From contig KV748211.1 of assembly GCA_001692895.1 (NCBI GenBank), forward strand, positions 186,001 to 250,000: a stretch of 64,000 nt of DNA, read 5' to 3'. Shown here one piece after another: positions 58,001 to 64,000 of this stretch. The position numbers and the translations under genes are program-made. Position 1 is the stretch's first letter, and each line of letters starts with the position of its first letter. Below the pieces are notes generated by a model. The model saw only the letters and a list, made by a program, of their open reading frames with translations. It was not told where the DNA came from and ran no database searches. Source of the stretch: Cenococcum geophilum 1.58. Its lineage: Eukaryota; Ascomycota; Dothideomycetes; Gloniales; Gloniaceae.

Positions 58001-60438
58001 AGAGCAGTAGCTTAGTTTAAAGATATATAAATGAGCTCAGAATAGAGTTTCCCACAGGCACAAGACTCTTAAGATAAGATAAGTAAGATTTAAGACTTTT
58101 AAGACGAGATAAGAACACTAAGTAAGCCTAGTTAGACTAAGACAGGAGTAAAGCTTAAGTTAGAAGTAAGCTCGGGATTAAAGAATCTAAGGGGCTAAGA
58201 ATTTAGAGAACGAATAAGGATACCTATAAGGAAGAAGTAAGGAGCCTTCTTATAGATTAAAGAATCTGTAGTATAAACAGCAACTAGACTAGGAGACAAA
58301 CATATAGACCTAGAAGACTTACTAGTAGAACACAGTGTTTAGCTAGAAAATTGAAAAACTAATACTAAGATTAAGAAGCAAGACGATGTTAAGGATCTAC
58401 TTATAAAATACGAAAGGGAAGAAACTATAGAGGGATTTAGAGTAAGAATTACCTTATAGTAAGAGCAGAAACTAGATAAAAGATCTAGCATATTAGGACG
58501 TATAAGGGACAAAACGCTAGTATAAAGAATTACCAATAGGCCTAGAGCAGGCACACTAAGAGCTAAGTAGCTTATTAAACTGGAAAATAAAGAGGATCTA
58601 GGGATTCTAACCAGGTTTAAAGAACGACACACTAAAGGCTGTCACGATATAGTAATAAGAAGATACTTCCTTACGGATAAGCCGTATATACTCTAATAGC
58701 TATATTAAAAGTAGTATAGATAGCGACATAACGATAAGTGGGAAGATTTCTACATATAGTTGGATAAAAAAGTTATTTAAGACCACCTAATTATGAAAAA
58801 GGCTATAAATTATATTAAAGGAGCCTTAATTATAACATTAAAAGATCTAGAGAAATGCTTAGAGGACTAGAGAAGTAAGAGATGTATCTTAGTACCTGCG
58901 AATAAAGTCGCAACGTTCAGATTAATACGGTAAAGGTTTAAACTTAAGGACGAAAACGAGCCAAGAGTTAACCTAAGACACTAAGCACACTACACGCTAT
59001 TATAGATTGTATATATGGACGACATATATAAAATATACAAAAACCTAAAGGAAAAGAATCGGAAATACCCTATAAGAATATATTAGTTAATAGAAGAATA
59101 AAAGTATAGAAACGCCAAGTATATACATAGTTAGCATCTAGTAGAAGTTTAGGAGTTAGGGGACTTAATACTTTAGCTAGGAAGATTCCTTATAAAAGAA
59201 TGCCTAAATAGACGATAGTAGTAGAAATACCTAGAGAATACATATCTATAGTATATTAAAGATAAAAAGCAAACTAAGTATTAGCCTAAGTTAGACCAAG
59301 TATAAATAGGATTAAGTAGCTAATAGTTAGGAAAAGTAGAGGCCTATAGGACTAGAGGGAGCTAGTAATAGAGCCTTAGACCCTTAAAGGAATTTAAGGA
59401 CAACACCTAAATTTACAAGTTAAGTGGCAAGATTAACAGTTTAAGGCATTAATAGATAGTGGAGTAATAAGGAACCATATCTCGCTAATAGCGGTTAAAA
59501 GAATGGGATTACCTTATAGGCAAAAGGAGGAACCTTACCTATTAGTTACAATTTTAGGAGATCCGATAGCCTATAGAGGAGGCATTATTAATCTTAAAAT
59601 AGGACCTATTTAGTTAACTATTAAAGGGAGATAAATTAAGATATCTTTTAATATATTACTATTAGGGAATAATAAGGCAGTACTAGGAATGCCTTAGTTA
59701 CAGAAATATAATCTAAAGATTAATTAGGTTATAGGTTAGGTTAATATTAGAGATACTTAATAATATAAGATATAATAATAAGCTAAGATAGTATAGTACT
59801 AAGTAGGAGCGACCTATAAAGAAATAGAGAAAGGACTAAGTTACGTACTAAAGAGATACTATAAGTATAGTAAGAAACTATAGTCACCAGAAAATAAAAA
59901 ACTATTAGAGTATATAGTATGGGACTATAAAATAGAATTGGAACCAGGAATAAGTCTAAGGTTCTTTCTAATCTATAAGCTTACCAAAAAAAAAAGTAGA
60001 GTATTAAAAGAGTTTATCTAGGAAAATCTATAAAAGGGATATATTAGACCATTATAATTATTAGCGGGTTATCCAGTACTATTTATACTAAAGAAAAATA
60101 GCAAGCTAAGGCTATGCATTAACTATAGATAGTTAAATAGCATTACCAGGAAGGATAGGTATCCTTTACCCTTAATTAGCGAGATCTAAGATAGGATAGG
60201 TAACGCGTAAATCTTTACAAAGATAGATCTAAGATAGGCGTACCATTAGATTAGAATTAAGGAAGGCGATAAATAAAAGGCAGCCTTTAGATTAAAGGAA
60301 GGACTATATAAGCTATTAGTTATGCAATTCGGGCTTATAAACGCACTAACAATATTTTAAAAGCGTATTAACAATATATTAGGAGAATACTTAGATAAAT
60401 TTATTATAGTATACCTTAATAATATTATTATCTACTTA

Positions 60439-60443
60439 ATAAC
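60439..60443. repeat. Left TSD of solo LTR
   Basis: ATAAC, repeated at 60631-60635. Gypsy A1 has a single ATAAC at the equivalent place (near 5957). Confidence 0.93.
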
Positions 60444-60630
60444 TGTCACGGCACTGACCTGACACGTTGTTATAATTTAGTGTTGTTATAACACGAGCAC
60501 GGACCTAACCCCTAAGCGACGTATATATATACCACCTCACCTCCTACATAGATCCTCACACGACATCGTTTGTCAATGATATACAGTCACCTCGTACATC
60601 GTACCTTGACAGTCCGCACGTACTGTGACA
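60444..60630. repeat. Solo LTR of an unrelated element, almost undamaged
   Basis: 187 bp from TGTCACGGCACTGACCTG to CGTACTGTGACA, with perfect TG...CA ends and inverted TGTCAC/GTGACA termini. Direct 5-bp TSD ATAAC on both sides. CpA, TpG and CpG dinucleotides are kept, in contrast to the surrounding Gypsy. The first 13 bases resemble the Gypsy D LTR start, but the rest does not align well. It probably arose by LTR-LTR recombination after a recent insertion. Confidence 0.92.
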
Positions 60631-62934
60631 ATAACTAAGGAAGAATATAGGGAACACGTTAAATAGGTCTTAAAGAGACTATAAAAAGAACAAATACTAG
60701 TAGCAATTAAGAAATGCGAGTTCTTCACTAGGAAGACCAATTTTATTAGATTTATTATTAAACTAGGCTAACTCAGTATAGATCTAAAGAAGATTAAGGC
60801 TATAGTAAATTAGTAAGAATTAGAGAACGTTACGTAGTTAAGATTATTCTTAGGGTTCTATAATTACTACAGAAGGTTTATAGCGCAGTAGTTAAAGGAT
60901 ATTAAGCCATTTACGCAATTAACGAAGAAAGAAGAACTATAGGTATAGGGAGAGGAACAAAAGGAACTCTTTAAAAAAGTTAAAGAGTTATTTACCCAGG
61001 AACCAGTTCTTAAAATCTATTAACTAGGACTAGAAATGGTTATAGAAATAAATATATCAGACTATATACTAGGGGCGTGCTTTATATAGAAATACTAAGA
61101 TAGATGGCACTTAGTAGCATATTATAGTCGGAAAATAACACTACTAGAGTTAAACTATAACATTTATAACAAGGAGTTGTTAGGTATAGTTACAGCACTA
61201 AAGAAATAGAGAGTATTCTTACAAGGTATAGAAAAACTATTTATAGTTAAGATGGATTATAAGAACCTAATAGGATTCTTAATAATAAAGGAACTTAACT
61301 AAAGGCAGGTTAAATAGGCAGAGATACTTATAGAATACTATTTTAAGATTTAGTATACTAAGGGTACAGATAATACGCGAGCAGATGCTTTAAGTTAAAA
61401 AGCTAAACTATAAAATAATAAAAAGCCATTAGGGGCTTTACTGCGAAAAGACACTAACGGATTAATTAGGTATAATTATCCAAAAATTATAGCAACTTAA
61501 GAAGAGTTAGACAAAGTTTATAAAACACTAGGAAGCCTTTAGGTATAAAGAATTCTAAAAGCATAGCTAGAAGATCTATAGATGGATATATATAAGAACT
61601 AAGAAATAATATATATCCTAAAAAGCATAGCAGAGTAATTTATGGAAGAATTCTATAAGGGGTTAACTTAAGGACATAACGGAGCCACGGGCTTAGTATT
61701 AAGACTTTAAGAGGAGTATATTATTAACGGAATCTAGGGCTTAGCGCAAAAAGTTATAAGAGAATATCTAGATTACTAAAGAAATAAACTAATAAGGTAT
61801 AAGCTATATAGAGGACTACAACCTATTAAAACACTAGAGAGACTATAGGAGGTTATATTATAGGACTTTATTATTAAGTTACTAAAGTTAAGAGATCCTA
61901 TTACCGGATAAAATTATAATATAATCTTAGTAATAGTAGACAAGCTTATAAAGTAGGGATACTTTATAGCCTATACAGAAGAGATATTAGTAGAAGATAT
62001 TACTAGAATCTATATTAAAGAAGTGTTTATAAGATATAGAGCACTAAGCAAGATTATATCGGACAGAGATTTAAGATTTATAGCAGCATTCTAGGAGGTA
62101 TTCTTAGCGGAGTAAGGAGTTAGAGTAGTAACTTCTACCGCATATTATCCGCAGATAGACGGTTAAACGGAAAGACTAAATTAGATACTAGAGTAGTATC
62201 TAAAATACTATATTAATTACGCATAGAACAATTAGGTATTATTATTACTAGTTATATAGTTTATATATAATGCAACACCATAAGAAGGAATAGGCATATT
62301 ACTATTTAAGGCGAATTACAGGTATAAGCTAAGAACATTGTTATTGCCACGTTAAGTAAAGAAGATAAGTAGTATAGCTAAATAAAGAATAGAGATATTA
62401 ATAAATCTTTATAAGAACCTTATAGAAATAGTAAAGATAGTATAATAAAGAATAAAAAGGTATTATAACGCTAAGAGATCTAAGGGACTAGATCTTAAGA
62501 AGGGAGATAAAGTATAGCTACTATATAAAAATTTTAAAAGTTGATAACTAAGTAAGAAGTTGGACTATGTTAAACTAGGACCTTTTAAAATTAAGTAGAG
62601 GATTTTACCAGTTACGTTTAAGTTAAACCTACTAGCTAAAATAAAGATCTACCCTATATAGCACATTGTAATGCTAAAGCCAGTATATAGGAATATTAAG
62701 CTACTAGTTTACGAAGCAGATATGTATAGAGGGTAAAAAGAAGACAAATAGTAAGTTTTAAAGATTGTTAGTTATAAGGACATTAATAATAAAACATAGT
62801 ATAAGGTTAAGTAGATAGGCTACACTAAAACTACCTAGAAGCTACTAAAAAATTTAAAAAACGCTATAGAAAAGGTATAGAAGTATTAGAAGAAATTAGG
62901 TTAGGCAGTATTAATAAAGAAGGATCACTAAAGA

Positions 62935-63644
62935 ATAAGTTACCTAAGGGGGACATAAGAAGAGCAGTTGCCGAGCTACTTGGATCTATTTCCTTCTCTA
63001 TTAGAAGAGAATCCGTTCTTTTATTGCTAAGTTCCTATAAACCTTATTTTATAAGTTTCCACTCCTTAAAACGAACCTTCTTACGCACCTTTTTAAGACG
63101 GATTAGTTAAGCGGACGCCGCCAGATAAGACTTAAGGGCCCATTACTAAGTATCGGTAGCCTCCCATTTAGCGTCCTAAAAACGGCATAATTTAGCAAGA
63201 GTAATAGATAGTTTATTATCTAGCTATATAGCAGCAGATTAAATATAAAACCCTAAGACAAATTAATTAGGGAACTAGACGACTACTAAGAGTAATAGGT
63301 CGCGTATATTTAGTATTAGAGATAAAGCGAACATTACAGGATAAACGAATATTTGCTTTAGTATATTCTAAGTAAGAGGACGGTTATTATAAAGATAGGT
63401 TTACTAATGTAATATAAACCAGCCCCTTTTTTAAGCAGTAAGAATATAGAGATAGTATAATCTTACTAAGAGATAATATTGCAGTAATAGTGCGAGCACA
63501 ACGAGCAGTTAAGGAAGAAGAAATTGCTTTAGGTATAATAAGCAATAATATTAACTAAATTAATTAGACAAATATTATACCTCTAGTAAATAACTTAGAG
63601 ATATTTTAAATCTTTAANAANNAAGATAAANAGGAGGGAGATNG
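62935..63644 (+). pseudogene. Post-pol coding-like tract of Gypsy A2
   Basis: Begins PKGDIRRAVAELLGSI with TAA/TAG-only stops. The later part reads EDGYYKDRFTNVI, EYRDSIILLRDNIAV and ALGIISNNIN, matching the equivalent A1 tract at 8245-8932. A frame change between the two parts is possible. Function and family unknown. A purine tract (AGGAGGGAGAT) lies at its end. Confidence 0.5.
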
Positions 63645-64000
63645 TATTACGGACGCTTTAAGTATAATATTATAACTACTTGGGAAAGAGTTAGAAGAAG
63701 CTAGTTAGTTAATTTAGGTATAGTCTAGGATGGAGCCGATAGAGCTATATAATAAGGAATAGTAACTAAGGTTATATAATATAATCTATATAATCTATAG
63801 GATCTATATAATCTATAATAGAGTAGATAGAGCACGTATATATTACGTATAAGAAGGATTTTATAGGAGTATGGTTATGTATTTAAGGACCCTTAGTCCC
63901 TACCTAGATAGTTCCTTCCTTATAGTAATTCTTAGAATACAATTAGAGTTAATCTATTAGGCAACCACTCCACTAGTTATTATTACGTTGTTAACTTTAA
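63645..64000 (+). repeat. 3' LTR of Gypsy A2, truncated by the window
   Basis: Starts TATTACGGACGCTTTAAG (TG now TA) and is collinear with the 5' LTR for 356 bases before the window ends. Roughly 90 more bases are expected. Confidence 0.85.

Larger units (their letters stand above)
58000..62934 (+). pseudogene. Gypsy A2 pol relic: protease, RT, RNase H, integrase, chromodomain
   Basis: The region up to 59400 is a Lys/Glu-rich linker with TAA/TAG-only stops. The retropepsin DSG is intact at 59455-59463. RT starts near 59930 (PGISLRFF, IRPL-type), and the catalytic motif YLDD is YLNN at 60412-60423. RT is then split by a solo LTR and resumes at 60636. RNase H is near 61030-61390. Integrase is at about 61660-62290, with DFIIKL near 61865 and an SDRDLRF-type second Asp intact near 62060. 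The chromodomain is at about 62755-62900. Motifs match Gypsy A1 with different damage. Confidence 0.87.
55939..64000 (+). mobile_element. Gypsy A2 (Ty3/gypsy chromovirus), near full length, cut by window end
   Basis: 5' LTR, gag, protease, RT, RNase H, integrase, chromodomain, post-pol tract, purine tract and most of the 3' LTR. Same family as Gypsy A1. It carries a foreign solo LTR at 60444-60630 in the RT. Ns at 63618-63643 precede the 3' LTR. Confidence 0.9.

Noticed and set aside
58339..58632. 97-residue minus ORF, the longest in the window
   Set aside because: Antisense to the Gypsy A2 pol linker, which has consistent coding character on the plus strand.

Overview
The window looks like a repeat-dense, gene-poor compartment of a filamentous ascomycete (Pezizomycotina) genome. 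Almost every recognisable coding relic is a fungal transposable element. Nearly all in-frame stops are TAA or TAG at sites where the family has Gln or Trp, catalytic Asp/Gly codons have become Asn/Arg, and zinc-knuckle Cys/His have become Tyr. Those are the C-to-T/G-to-A changes expected of repeat-induced point mutation (RIP). No intact host gene, tRNA, rRNA or CRISPR array was found. All identified coding units are pseudogenes, so 'pseudogene' is used throughout.

Layout. 1-5439: Copia element 1 (+) with its 3' LTR, nested inside Gypsy A1, whose 3' half is 5440-9356. 9357-11764: unidentified relics and a CCTAATAGG-rich tract. 11765-13815: pogo/Fot1-like DNA transposon (-) with TIRs and a TA duplication. 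13816-15506: minisatellites, including a 370-bp tandem duplication. 15522-17091: a GC-richer island with a 15-bp target-site duplication (TSD) inside a coding relic. 17687-25933: Copia B1 (-), itself carrying an ORF1-only LINE (22266-24375). 26094-26660: 17-bp minisatellite. 27184-33223: Gypsy D (+), inserted in an unidentified minus-strand coding relic. 34050-36130: a RIP-damaged ABC transporter of HMT1/ABCB6 type (-), the only recognisable host-type gene. 36481-42654: Copia B2 (-) with TTTAT TSDs. 42787-55733: Copia C (-), split by Gypsy E (+, 45062-53937, TSD TTAGT). 55939-64000: Gypsy A2 (+), interrupted in its reverse transcriptase by an almost undamaged solo LTR (60444-60630, TSD ATAAC).

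The nesting gives a relative history. Old Gypsy A and Copia C copies were mutated, then received Copia 1, Gypsy E, the LINE and the solo LTR. Points that most merit follow-up are the TSD-flanked island of unknown identity, the LINE with ORF1 but no ORF2, conserved coding tracts downstream of pol in Gypsy A (two copies) and Gypsy E, the RIP-inactivated ABC transporter, and evidence for more than one RIP episode. Domain calls are from reading translations by eye. Boundaries supported by TSD/TIR/LTR matches are exact; those described as approximate are not.
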